NCBI GenBank assembly: GCA_021778125.1
Contig: JAJYCT010000003.1
Coordinates: 1 to 44,188 of the forward strand
Reading direction: 5' to 3'
Length of the DNA stretch: 44,188 nucleotides
Source of the DNA: Myxococcales bacterium
Lineage (GTDB): Bacteria; Myxococcota_A; Polyangia; Polyangiales; Polyangiaceae
The position numbers were made by a program, and so were the translations under genes. Below, in pieces: positions 32,042-40,081 of this stretch; within the stretch, counting starts at the first letter, position 1; each line of letters opens with the position of its first letter. The notes under the pieces were generated by a model. The model was not told the origin of the DNA. It did no database searches and saw only the letters and a program-made list of their open reading frames with translations.

Positions 32042-32067
32042 GGCGTGTCCTCGACGTAGGACACGCC
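32042..32067. repeat. Palindromic element, copy A
   Basis: GGCGTGTCCT (32042-32051) and AGGACACGCC (32058-32067) form a perfect 10-bp inverted repeat around CGACGT. A near-identical copy is at 41101-41124. It lies right after the stop of the gene at 31610-32041 and 93 bases before the lipoprotein gene at 32161. It has no T-run, so a simple terminator is unlikely to be its only role. Confidence 0.7.
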
Positions 32068-32160
32068 ACGGATCCGCAAGGCCGCCTGGTAGGGCTACGC
32101 AAGACGCCTAGATCCCTGTAGACTGCTCGACCGTAGCACAGCCCCGAGGAGCCAAGACCG

Positions 32161-32580
32161 ATGCGTTCGACTGCTCGCCGTGCCCTCCTGCTCATCTTCA
32201 CGTTCTCGATGCCGCTGCTGGTCCTGGGCTGCCCCAAGAAGCCCGTTCCCGTCGTGGACGCCGGGGAGCCTGCGGCGCCGGCGCCGACGCCCAGCGTGAC
32301 CGACCTCGCCCCGCTGACCGAGGACGCAGGCGAGGACGCGGGCGAGGACGCGGCCAAGAAGAAGAAGTGGGTCGGCCCTGCCGTCAACCCGAACCAGCTC
32401 AAGATCAAGCAGTGCTGCAACGAGCTGCGCGCCACGCACGACCCCCTCCTCGGGTCGTTTGCGGCCCAGTGCGACATGCTGGCGGCGCAGGTCGGGCCGG
32501 GCGGCAGCGATCCGGCGTTCGCCCAGCTGCGCGCGATCCTCAAGACCCAGAAGCTGCCGGCGGCTTGCTCGGGCCTGTGA
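32161..32580 (+). CDS. Small Lys-tract lipoprotein
   Basis: A 139-residue protein from ATG 32161, with GAGGAG upstream. The signal ends MPLLVLGCPKK (lipobox LVLGC). An acidic Asp/Glu/Ala linker (EDAGEDAGEDAA) then changes abruptly to KKKKW. The C-terminal domain (about 75-139) has four Cys (KQCCNEL, AQCDML, AACSGL). I do not recognise the family. Its last 41 bases overlap the 3' end of thiL on the other strand. The palindrome at 32042-32067 sits upstream and may control it. Confidence 0.7.
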   Translation: MRSTARRALLLIFTFSMPLLVLGCPKKPVPVVDAGEPAAPAPTPSVTDLAPLTEDAGEDAGEDAAKKKKWVGPAVNPNQLKIKQCCNELRATHDPLLGSFAAQCDMLAAQVGPGGSDPAFAQLRAILKTQKLPAACSGL

Positions 32581-33493
32581 AGTGATCGAAGCCGAGCGGC
32601 GCGACCGGCCGCTCGCCTTCGTCCGTGCGGACGGCCACCCCCGCGCCATCGCGCACCTCGCCGATACGACGGAAGCCGGGAAGGACCTCACGCGCGGTCG
32701 CCACGATCGCGTAGTCCTCTCCCCCGTAGAGCGCCAGTTCCAGCGCGGCGACGCCGAGGACGGATGCCGCGGCCACGAGGTCCTCGTCGTCGAGCAGCGT
32801 GTGCGCGTCGAGCACGACGCGCACGGCGCTGGACTCGGCGAGGTGCCCGATGTCCCCCGCCAGGCCGTCGGAGATGTCCACCGCGGCCGTCGCGCTTGCG
32901 GCCATCGCCCTTCCCTCCTCGAACCGGGCGCGCGGCCTCGCCCAGGCGTCGACCGCTGCCTCGATCCCGGGCCCCTTCCTGCCCGACGACAGGGCGCGCA
33001 GCCCCGCCGCCGCGAGCCCCACGCGCCCCGCCAGCCACACGCCATCCCCGGGACGCGCTCCGCGTCGCTCAATGGCGCGCGTGCACCGGCCGAGGAACGT
33101 CGTGGCCACGGAAAGCACGGGACCCCGCGAGAGGTTTCCGCCGACGATCGGCGCACGCGCCTCGACCGCCGCCTCCCGCTGCCCTCGGGCCAGGGCCCCG
33201 AGGGACGCGTCGTCGAGATCCTCCGGGAGCACGAGCGCAGCAAGCGCGCACCACGGCTCCGCCCCCATCGCCGCGACGTCGCTCGCGGCGGCCATGAAGC
33301 TCCTCCACCCCACGTCGCGCCAGCACACCAGGTCGCGCCGGAAGTGCACGCCCTCGACCTGCTCGTCGATGGTCCACACGAGCCGCCCCGACGCGTCGAG
33401 CACGGCGGCGTCGTCGCCGATCCCCCTCACCACGCCGGGCGCGTCCGCGCCGAGAACACGCGCCAGCATCGCGATGCGCTGCCGCTCGTTCAT
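32540..33493 (-). CDS. thiL: Thiamine-monophosphate kinase
   Basis: A 317-residue enzyme that phosphorylates thiamine monophosphate to the diphosphate cofactor. Family motifs: GIGDDAAVL (about 24-32) for Mg-ATP, DEQVEGVHF for the substrate side, SDVAAMGAEP, GGNLSRGP, AVDISDGLAGD (about 202-212) and ALYGGEDYAIVAT. Start ATG 33493. It is the third gene of a minus-strand unit with the MglA-like GTPase and PocR kinase, 12 bases after the kinase stop; the link in function is unclear. Its 3' end overlaps the lipoprotein gene on the other strand. Confidence 0.93.
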   Translation of the reverse strand: MNERQRIAMLARVLGADAPGVVRGIGDDAAVLDASGRLVWTIDEQVEGVHFRRDLVCWRDVGWRSFMAAASDVAAMGAEPWCALAALVLPEDLDDASLGALARGQREAAVEARAPIVGGNLSRGPVLSVATTFLGRCTRAIERRGARPGDGVWLAGRVGLAAAGLRALSSGRKGPGIEAAVDAWARPRARFEEGRAMAASATAAVDISDGLAGDIGHLAESSAVRVVLDAHTLLDDEDLVAAASVLGVAALELALYGGEDYAIVATAREVLPGFRRIGEVRDGAGVAVRTDEGERPVAPLGFDHFTGPSKPPAASGS

Positions 33494-33505
33494 CGGTGCC
33501 CGCGG

Positions 33506-34942
33506 TCAGCCCGGCGACCGGACCTCCGGCGGCGCGGTGGGCGCCGGAGGCGGAAGCGTAACGACGAAGACGGTCCCCTGCGGCGCGTTGTCCTCGATGC
33601 GCACGGTCCCGGCGTGCGCGTCCACGAGGCGTTTGACGATCGAGAGCCCGAGCCCGGTGCCGCCGTACTCGCGCGTGCTCGAGGAGTCCACCTGGTAGAA
33701 CGCATCGAACACGCGGGGCCTCTCGCGCGCCGGGATGCCTATGCCGGTGTCCTCCACGCGCACCTCGAGGTTCGTCCGCGTCGGCGACAGCAGCACGAGG
33801 CCCTCGCCGTCTCCGTCGCCGGCGTCCTCGACCATTCGCGCCCGCAGCGTCACGGCGCCCGCCTGCGGCGTGAACTTGAGCGCGTTCTCGACCAGGTTGA
33901 TGAACACCTGCCGCAGGCGCTCCGGATCCCCCTTCACCTCCGCTAGCGTGCCCTCGACGACCATGCGCAGTTCGACGCCCTTCTTGCGGGCCGTGGGCGT
34001 CAGGGTCGAGACGACCTGTGCGAGCACGGGCTCGATCCCGATGCGGCTCATCCGCACGCGCATCGTCCCGCTCTCCAGCTTGCTCAGGTCGAGCAGCCCC
34101 AGGATGAGCGACAACAGCTGCTGCCCCTTGTCGTGGATCGTCCCGACGAACTCCTGCTGCTCCGGGGACAGCGCGCCGGCCAGCCCCTGGGAGAGCATCT
34201 CGCTGTAGCCGATGATCGACGTGAGCGGAGTGCGCAGCTCGTGGCTCACCGTCGCCAGGAAGCTCGACTTGAGGCGATCGAGCTCGCGGAGCCGGTCGAA
34301 CGCCTCCTGGAGCTTCGCGGTCTTCTCCTCGAGCTGCCGATAGCTCTCGCGCACGCTGGCCAGGTGCATCTGGCTCGTCACGTGCGCCTTGTGCCCCGAG
34401 AACAGGATGAGATCGAGCGCCGCCTTGAGGTGGGCGGCAATGCGCGTGATCGTGTCGGCCTTGGCGCGCGGAACCTTCTGCAGGAGGGCGCGCGCGCGCT
34501 CCGCGTCCAGCGCCGGATCGACGGCGAGCAGTGACGCGGGGGGCCCGCTCACGTCCGACGGCAAGAAGGGCCCGACGATGAGCCGCCCCACGCGCCGGCC
34601 CTCGTACTGGATCGCCATGACCCGGTACGCTGCGCCGGTGAAGCACGGCCGGGCCACGTCCCCGCCCGCCCCCGGATCCTGCGAACGCACGCCCGACACC
34701 GTGGCCGCGCACGCCCGACGCCCCTGCGGCAGCGTGTTCACGTAGGCGCAGAGCTCGTGCTCGCTCGCGGCGTCGGCGAGAAGCGCGCCCTCCACCGAGT
34801 AGATTCGCACGGGGATGCCGAAGAGCGTGACGAAGCTCCGGCACAGCTCCTCGAGGCCCTCGCGATCGACCAGGTCCTCGATGCGGACGCGATCGGCGAG
34901 GACCAGATCCTCGACCGCGATCTCCGGCGAGGGCGCGCTCAC
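33506..34942 (-). CDS. PocR-domain sensor histidine kinase
   Basis: A 478-residue protein from GTG 34942, whose start overlaps the stop of the MglA-like gene (GTGA). Residues about 20-190 are a PocR sensory domain (FGIPVRIYSVEG, CAYVN, RRACAATV, ARPCFTGAAY, GPFLPSD) with several Cys that could bind metal or a cluster. A coiled-coil linker (about 195-225) leads to HisKA with phospho-acceptor His234 (FLATVSHELRTPL). It then has a HATPase with NLVENALKF, VEDTGIGIP and GGTGLGLSI. There is no transmembrane segment, so it is cytosolic. PocR domains sense small hydrocarbons in the pdu/cob regulator; the ligand here is unknown, and no response regulator is adjacent. Confidence 0.9.
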   Translation of the reverse strand: MSAPSPEIAVEDLVLADRVRIEDLVDREGLEELCRSFVTLFGIPVRIYSVEGALLADAASEHELCAYVNTLPQGRRACAATVSGVRSQDPGAGGDVARPCFTGAAYRVMAIQYEGRRVGRLIVGPFLPSDVSGPPASLLAVDPALDAERARALLQKVPRAKADTITRIAAHLKAALDLILFSGHKAHVTSQMHLASVRESYRQLEEKTAKLQEAFDRLRELDRLKSSFLATVSHELRTPLTSIIGYSEMLSQGLAGALSPEQQEFVGTIHDKGQQLLSLILGLLDLSKLESGTMRVRMSRIGIEPVLAQVVSTLTPTARKKGVELRMVVEGTLAEVKGDPERLRQVFINLVENALKFTPQAGAVTLRARMVEDAGDGDGEGLVLLSPTRTNLEVRVEDTGIGIPARERPRVFDAFYQVDSSSTREYGGTGLGLSIVKRLVDAHAGTVRIEDNAPQGTVFVVTLPPPAPTAPPEVRSPG

Positions 34943-35673
34943 GACCTGCCTCCGTGGCCCACGTCGAGCCTACCTCCCAGGCTGGCGCCCAGGAGCTCGC
35001 GCACGTCGGTCGTGATCCCGAGCTGCCGCGCGGCCATGGGCAGGAGCTCCGCCGCCGGGATACCGATCATCGACGCCAGGCCGTGCTCGGCGTCGAGCTT
35101 GGTCCACGTCATGTGCAGGAGGCCGAAGAAGGTCTCGAGCACGCCTTGCCCGGTCACGGCGCTCGCCTTGAATACCGGTTCGCGCCCCCGCCCCGCGAGC
35201 ATGGCGAGCTCCTGGTCGGGGCGGACTTGGGGCAGGTCGCGCTTGTTGAACTGGATGACCACGGGGAAGGACCTGAGGCTGAGCGAGAGCTCGCTCAGGT
35301 TGCGGCGCAGGTCGAGGAAGGACGCGGCGTTGTGCTCTGTCTCGCTGAGCTGCGAGTCGGCCACGAACGCGATCCCGTCGGCCCCCTGCAGCACCAGCCT
35401 GCGGGTGGACGCGTGAAGAACCTGTCCCGGCACCGTGAAGATCTTGATGCGAAGGGCCATCCCGCCCGCCGGGACCTCGGCGCGAAGTGTGACCGGGAGC
35501 ATGTCGAAGAAGAGCGTCCGGTCGTCGCGCGTCTCGAGCGTCATGAGGCGGCCGCGCGCCTGATCGCTCGTGAGCTGATGCAGCGCACGCAGGTTCGTCG
35601 TCTTCCCGCTCAGCGCGGGGCCGTAGTAGACGAGCTTGAGGGCGATCTCGCGGCCGCCGAAGTTGATCTGCAC
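34939..35673 (-). CDS. MglA-like Ras-family GTPase
   Basis: A 244-residue protein from GTG 35673. The P-loop is YYGPALSGKTTNL. LETRDDRTLFFDMLP contains the Arg used as catalytic finger in MglA. VPGQVLHASTRRLVL carries the catalytic-type Gln, and VIQFNKRDLP is the base-recognition motif. In MglA of Myxococcus the P-loop reads GPGLCGKTT, so the position equivalent to Ras Gly12 is Ala here. It also has an extension of about 45 residues at the C-terminus. MglA sets cell polarity and drives motility with an MglB partner; no mglB is adjacent. It is coupled to a PocR kinase by an overlap, which suggests a signalling role rather than motility itself. Confidence 0.9.
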   Translation of the reverse strand: MQINFGGREIALKLVYYGPALSGKTTNLRALHQLTSDQARGRLMTLETRDDRTLFFDMLPVTLRAEVPAGGMALRIKIFTVPGQVLHASTRRLVLQGADGIAFVADSQLSETEHNAASFLDLRRNLSELSLSLRSFPVVIQFNKRDLPQVRPDQELAMLAGRGREPVFKASAVTGQGVLETFFGLLHMTWTKLDAEHGLASMIGIPAAELLPMAARQLGITTDVRELLGASLGGRLDVGHGGRS

Positions 35674-35704
35674 GGGCGCCGATCAGGCATACTATCGTGG
35701 GCCG

Positions 35705-36253
35705 ATGGCCAGCGCACGCACCACCTCCGCATCCAAGACCCCGTCCAAGACGACGACCACGAAGACCGCCCGCAAGCCCCAGGCCCCCCTCGAGGTCGGC
35801 TCCAGGGCGCCGGCGCTCGACCTCGCGAGCGACGAGGGCGGCCGCGTCAGCCTGCGCGACTTCGCCGGCAAGTGGCTGGTCGTCTACTTCTACCCGAAGG
35901 ACAGCACGCCGGGCTGCACGCGCGAGGCGCAGGACTTCACGCGCGCCGTGGCCAAGCTCACCAGGACCGGCGCGGCCGTCGTCGGCGTCTCGCGAGATTC
36001 GATCGAGAGCCACTGCCGCTTCAAGGACAAGATCGGCATCAAGTTCCCGCTGCTCAGCGATCCGGACCTCGTCGTGCACCGGGCCTACGGCGCCTGGGGC
36101 ACGAAGGTCATGTACGGGAAGAAGGTCGAGGGCGTCATCCGCTCGACCTTCCTCGTGGGGCCCGACGGCGCGCTCGCGCGCGCGTGGCGCGGCGTGAAGG
36201 TCGACGGGCACGTCGACAAGGTGCTCGAGGCCCTGCAGGACCGAGCGGGCTGA
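35705..36253 (+). CDS. bcp: Bcp/PrxQ peroxiredoxin
   Basis: A 182-residue protein from ATG 35705. A Lys/Thr/Ser-rich tail of about 28 residues precedes the thioredoxin fold. The peroxidatic Cys is in FYPKDSTPGCTREAQDF. The resolving Cys found five residues later in many Bcp proteins is Gln here, but a Cys in SIESHCRFKDKIG, 33 residues on, matches the alpha-3 resolving Cys of some PrxQ enzymes. It should remove peroxides using thioredoxin. It is divergent from the MglA-like gene with a gap of only 31 bases, so the two promoters must overlap; TACTAT at 35690-35695 may be part of one. It precedes the PEGA-like protein gene by nine bases. Confidence 0.9.
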   Translation: MASARTTSASKTPSKTTTTKTARKPQAPLEVGSRAPALDLASDEGGRVSLRDFAGKWLVVYFYPKDSTPGCTREAQDFTRAVAKLTRTGAAVVGVSRDSIESHCRFKDKIGIKFPLLSDPDLVVHRAYGAWGTKVMYGKKVEGVIRSTFLVGPDGALARAWRGVKVDGHVDKVLEALQDRAG

Positions 36254-36262
36254 CTCCGCGCG

Positions 36263-37270
36263 ATGGCCGCGATGGACGCGCCCGCGACGCTCGTGTGGAT
36301 CGCGCCGGCGCCACCGGACGCCGCGCAGTCGCGCGCGGTGACGACCTGGGCGCGCTCGCGCGGAGTATCGCTCGCCCCCCCCGCCCCGGCGCCACTGCCG
36401 GCGCTCGCGGTGGACCTCTCCGTCGCAGACCGCGTCGAGGAGCTCATCGAGCGGGCGCGCGACGCCCTCGTGGCGCACGAGGCGGATGGGGTCGATCGGG
36501 CGATCTCCGCGGCCGCGGCACTCCTGCAGGCCCACCCCGAGCTCCCGCAGGCGGCGTGGCTCCTCGCCGAGGTCGAGCGCGCGCGCGCCACACGGTTCCG
36601 GCGCCTCTCGCCGGTCGACGAGGCGGCGGCGGATCGGGCCTGGGCGCGCGCCGACGCGCTCGACGGCGGCCGCGTGGCGGGCCTGGGCGAGCAGGTGCCC
36701 ACGTCGTCACCACCCCGGGCCACGGTGACGCTGGACGGGGTCCCGGCGGGCGCGGAGCTCTCGGTCGACGGCATCGCAAGAGAGGGCGCCACGCTCGATC
36801 TGCGCGCAGGGCCGCATGCGGTGGTCGTCGCGTGGGACGGTTCCCCCGCCCGGGCGACGTGGTTCGAGGCGCCCCCGGGAACCTCGACGGTCCACGTCGA
36901 CGCGCCCGCACCGCCGCCGTGCTCGACGCGCGATCTCGGGCGGGTGCACCGGACGGCTTCCGACACGGTCGATGCCTCCGGCGTCCGCTGCGAGACGTGG
37001 GTGGCCGCCCTCCCCAACGCGGAGGGCGTGAGCCTGGCGCTGTGCGAGCCGGGTCGTTGCGGCCCCTTCGCCGCCTGGCGCGCCCCCGCCCCGTGGACCT
37101 GGAACCCGCCGGACGGGCCCCACGACCGGACGTGGCCCGCGTGGGCGACATGGGGCCTGGTGGGCGCGGGCGCGGCGATCGCCACCGGCGTCGTGATCGT
37201 GGCGGCGGGGGTGCTCCGCACCGCCTCCTCCGAGACGCGGTTCGTGAGCGGAGGCGTCCGCACCCAGTGA
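36263..37270 (+). CDS. PEGA-like domain protein with C-terminal membrane helix
   Basis: A 335-residue protein from ATG 36263. Residues about 55-130 are helical and Ala-rich, perhaps a tetratricopeptide-like bundle (ERARDALVAHEADGVDRAI, LLQAHPELPQAAWLL). Residues about 150-200 resemble a PEGA beta-sandwich: VTLDGVPAGAELSVDG, then LRAGPHAVVVAWDG. A single transmembrane helix, WGLVGAGAAIATGVVIVAAG, lies near 300-320 and a short tail follows. No signal peptide is visible, which leaves topology uncertain. It follows bcp by nine bases and is probably co-transcribed. The domain assignment is tentative. Confidence 0.65.
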   Translation: MAAMDAPATLVWIAPAPPDAAQSRAVTTWARSRGVSLAPPAPAPLPALAVDLSVADRVEELIERARDALVAHEADGVDRAISAAAALLQAHPELPQAAWLLAEVERARATRFRRLSPVDEAAADRAWARADALDGGRVAGLGEQVPTSSPPRATVTLDGVPAGAELSVDGIAREGATLDLRAGPHAVVVAWDGSPARATWFEAPPGTSTVHVDAPAPPPCSTRDLGRVHRTASDTVDASGVRCETWVAALPNAEGVSLALCEPGRCGPFAAWRAPAPWTWNPPDGPHDRTWPAWATWGLVGAGAAIATGVVIVAAGVLRTASSETRFVSGGVRTQ

Positions 37271-37373
37271 AATCGGCCGGGGGCATGGAACGAAGAGACC
37301 CCGTCGCACGTCTCCATGGCTGGCGGCCCACGTCCAGGCTGCCTAGGCTCTTCGCCCGGAGGACCGGCAGCAC

Positions 37374-38270
37374 ATGGCGCAGGCACCGCGACTGGACTTC
37401 GAGACCTTCGTCGCCCGCAAGAAGGCCGAGCGCGCCGGGGGCGGCGCCGAGACCACCGGCCACGAATACACGTACACGTTCGACCGACAGTCGCGCGTGG
37501 CGTTCGAGAACACGCGAGCGGTCGCCATGGCCGTGGAGGCGAGCGTCCGTCTGTTCAAGCAGATGGGGGCCCACCAGCTTCTCGGCCAGGCCGTGAAGGT
37601 CGGCGAGCGTCAGTTCCCGCGCATCCACGCCCTCGCCAAGCAGTCGTGCGACACGCTGCAGATCGCGATGCCGCAGGTCTTCGTCGTGAGCAGCCCGCAC
37701 CTCAACGCGCAGACGCTCGGGACCAACGACGACTCGTTCATCGTCGTCCACTCGGGCCTCGTCGACGAGTACTCCGACGAGGAGTTGCTCACGGTCATCG
37801 GGCACGAGTGCGGCCACATCCACAACTCGCACGTCGCCTACCTCACTGCGCTTCACTACCTCACGTACATGGCGGGGATGTTCCTGCCGTGGATCCTGCA
37901 GCCGGCGCTTGTCGCGCTGCGCGGGTGGTCGCGGCGGGCCGAGATCACGTGCGACCGGGCGGGGATGCTGGTGGCGAGGAACCAGGCCGCGTCGGAGCGC
38001 GCCATCACGAAACTCGCCGTGGGCTCGCGCAAGCTCTACGAGGAGTTCGACCTCGACGCGTTCCTCGATCAGCACCGCGAGGGTAACCAGGGAATCGGCA
38101 AGTACATGGAAGTGTTCGCGACACACCCGTGGCTGCCCAAGCGCGTGCTGGCCATGCGGACGTTCGGCGAGAGCGCGCTGTTCCAGAAGGCGCTCGGCAA
38201 GCCCGCCGCGGGCCTGACGATGAGCGAGGTCGATGGCCGCGTCGCGGCCCTCCTCAAGGGAGACTCCTGA
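37374..38270 (+). CDS. M48-family zinc metalloprotease
   Basis: A 298-residue protein from ATG 37374. The zinc motif is GHECGHIHNSH, that is H144-E145-x-x-H148, and the third ligand is probably E190 in RRAEITCDRAG. Between them a hydrophobic segment (about 158-182, TALHYLTYMAGMFLPW...) probably inserts in the membrane, as in HtpX/Oma1-type proteases; there is no N-terminal signal. IVVHSGLVDEYSDEEL and FATHPWLPKRVLAM are M48 blocks. Its stop shares a base with the start of the dynamin-like gene (TGATG), so the two proteins are made together. Confidence 0.9.
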   Translation: MAQAPRLDFETFVARKKAERAGGGAETTGHEYTYTFDRQSRVAFENTRAVAMAVEASVRLFKQMGAHQLLGQAVKVGERQFPRIHALAKQSCDTLQIAMPQVFVVSSPHLNAQTLGTNDDSFIVVHSGLVDEYSDEELLTVIGHECGHIHNSHVAYLTALHYLTYMAGMFLPWILQPALVALRGWSRRAEITCDRAGMLVARNQAASERAITKLAVGSRKLYEEFDLDAFLDQHREGNQGIGKYMEVFATHPWLPKRVLAMRTFGESALFQKALGKPAAGLTMSEVDGRVAALLKGDS

Positions 38271-40081
38271 TGAGCACCACCCCGGCCGTCCCCCCCCCTG
38301 CCCTCGACGCGTTCTTCGAGCGGCGCGACGACGTGGTGCGCGCGCTGCACGGCCTGGGCGACGTCGCCAGCGCGCTCGGCACGCGCAGCCTGCGCGAGCG
38401 CGTCGATCGCGAGCTCGTGCACAAGCTCGAGGAAGACCGCTTCCACCTCGTCGTGGTGGGCGAGTTCAACCACGGCAAGACGACGTTCGTGAACGCGCTG
38501 CTCGGCGAGGCCGTGCTTCCGACCGGCGTGACCCCCACGACGGCGGCGATCCACCACATCCGCTACGCCGAGCACCCCCAGGCGACGGTCGTGACCACGG
38601 CCGGCGAGCGGCGCGCGATCCCCTGGGAGCAGGCGGCGCGGTTCGCCGTGGGCGGCGGCGCCTCGTCCGAGGACGTCGACTACCTCGAGATCGGCCACCC
38701 TGCGCCGCTGCTGCGCGAGCGCATCCTGCTCGTCGACACGCCAGGCGTGAACGACCTGTCCTTGCAGCGCGCCGACATCACGTACAGCTACATCCCGCGC
38801 GCCGACGCGGTGCTGTTCCTGCTCGACGCGGGCCAGATCCTCAAGGAGAGCGAGCGCGTCTTCCTTCACGACAAGCTGCTCGGCGCGTCGCGCGACAAGA
38901 TCGTCTTCGTCATCACCAAGTGGGACCTGCTCTCGGCCGACGAGCGGCGTGAGGCGCTCGCCTACGCGAAGAACCACCTGGCGGAGCTCGTCAAGGACCC
39001 GGTCGTCTACCCCGTGAGCGCGCCGAGCGCCCTCGCCGGCGACCGCGAGGGCAGCGGACTGAACGCTCTCGTCGCGCACCTCACGCGCTTCCTCGCCGAG
39101 GAGCGCGGCCGAATCCTGCTCGACAACGCCCTCGGTGAGGGCCTCGGGGTCGCCGACCTGCTGGACAGGGGCGTCGACGCCAGCCGGCGCAGCATCCAGA
39201 TGAAGACCGACGAGATCGAGCGGCGCATCGCGGCGCTCGAGAAGGACCTCGCGGGCCAGGCAGGCACCATCGAGCAGCGGAGGGGACGGATCCGCGAGGA
39301 CGTCGCGGCCATCAAGACCGGCACGCGCAAGGATCTCGATCGCTTCGTCGACGACGTCATCCGCCAGCTCCCGAACGTGATCGATTCCGCCAAGCCGGGG
39401 GAGCTCAAGCAGTATCTCCCTGCCTTCCTCGAGGACGCCTACCGGCAGTGGGCCGAGGACGAGACCCGGGAGATCGCCATGCAGCTCGAGCAGCTCGCCG
39501 AGAAGACCGTCGCGCTCGTCCGCGAGGACGCCCACGAGAACGCGCGACGGGTCGCGGGGATGATGGGCGCCGACGCGCGCCGCCTCGACGTCCAGGTCGA
39601 CACCATCCGCTACGACGTCGGCGTCGTGGCTCTGATGTTCGGCGGCGTCGCACTCATGGCCGTCAACCTCATGGCCGGCGGTGTGCTCGCCGTCGCGGGC
39701 CCGGCAATCTTCGCGATGTTCGCGCGAGGGCGCATCCACGAGGAGTTCAAGAGGCGCGCGAACGAGCTCGCGCCCGAGGTCATGCGCGAGGCGGCCAAGA
39801 AGGTCGCGCCCAAGCTCGACGCTCTCATCGACGAGTTCGTACAGAAGCTCGACGCATGGGTCGTCAGCGCCGGCGAGGAGCTGCACCGCGAGATCGTCGA
39901 GGTGCTCCACGCCACCAAGGACGCGCGCGACGCCGGGCGCGGTGACGAGCAGACGGCCACGGCGCAAGTCGAGGGGCAGGCGGCGGCGCTCGCGAGGGTG
40001 AGGGACGTGCTCGTGAAGCTGCGCGCCGACCTGTGGGCGCCGCGGATGCGGGTCGAGGCGAGCGCGCCCGTCGGGACCTAG
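38270..40081 (+). CDS. Dynamin-like GTPase
   Basis: A 603-residue protein from ATG 38270. GTPase motifs: P-loop GEFNHGKTT (64-72), switch Thr in PTGVTPTTAA, VDTPGVND (G3, about 155-162) and ITKWD (G4, about 215-219). Long helices follow, rich in charged residues (about 320-480), as in the stalk of bacterial dynamins. A hydrophobic hairpin, roughly 480-515 (ALMFGGVALMAVNLMAGGVL and onward), is the likely membrane paddle. Bacterial dynamin-like proteins remodel or repair membranes. It is translationally coupled to an M48 membrane protease, which hints at membrane stress control. Its stop codon is shared with the convergent homoserine-kinase-like gene (CTAG). Confidence 0.9.
   Translation: MSTTPAVPPPALDAFFERRDDVVRALHGLGDVASALGTRSLRERVDRELVHKLEEDRFHLVVVGEFNHGKTTFVNALLGEAVLPTGVTPTTAAIHHIRYAEHPQATVVTTAGERRAIPWEQAARFAVGGGASSEDVDYLEIGHPAPLLRERILLVDTPGVNDLSLQRADITYSYIPRADAVLFLLDAGQILKESERVFLHDKLLGASRDKIVFVITKWDLLSADERREALAYAKNHLAELVKDPVVYPVSAPSALAGDREGSGLNALVAHLTRFLAEERGRILLDNALGEGLGVADLLDRGVDASRRSIQMKTDEIERRIAALEKDLAGQAGTIEQRRGRIREDVAAIKTGTRKDLDRFVDDVIRQLPNVIDSAKPGELKQYLPAFLEDAYRQWAEDETREIAMQLEQLAEKTVALVREDAHENARRVAGMMGADARRLDVQVDTIRYDVGVVALMFGGVALMAVNLMAGGVLAVAGPAIFAMFARGRIHEEFKRRANELAPEVMREAAKKVAPKLDALIDEFVQKLDAWVVSAGEELHREIVEVLHATKDARDAGRGDEQTATAQVEGQAAALARVRDVLVKLRADLWAPRMRVEASAPVGT

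Noticed and set aside
32042-32067. Simple transcription terminator
   Set aside because: There is no T-run, and the second copy lies in a divergent promoter region, where a terminator makes no sense.
36263-37270. The PEGA-like protein as a TolA or TonB homologue
   Set aside because: The membrane helix is at the C-terminus and there is no TonB-type C-terminal domain or energy-coupling motif.
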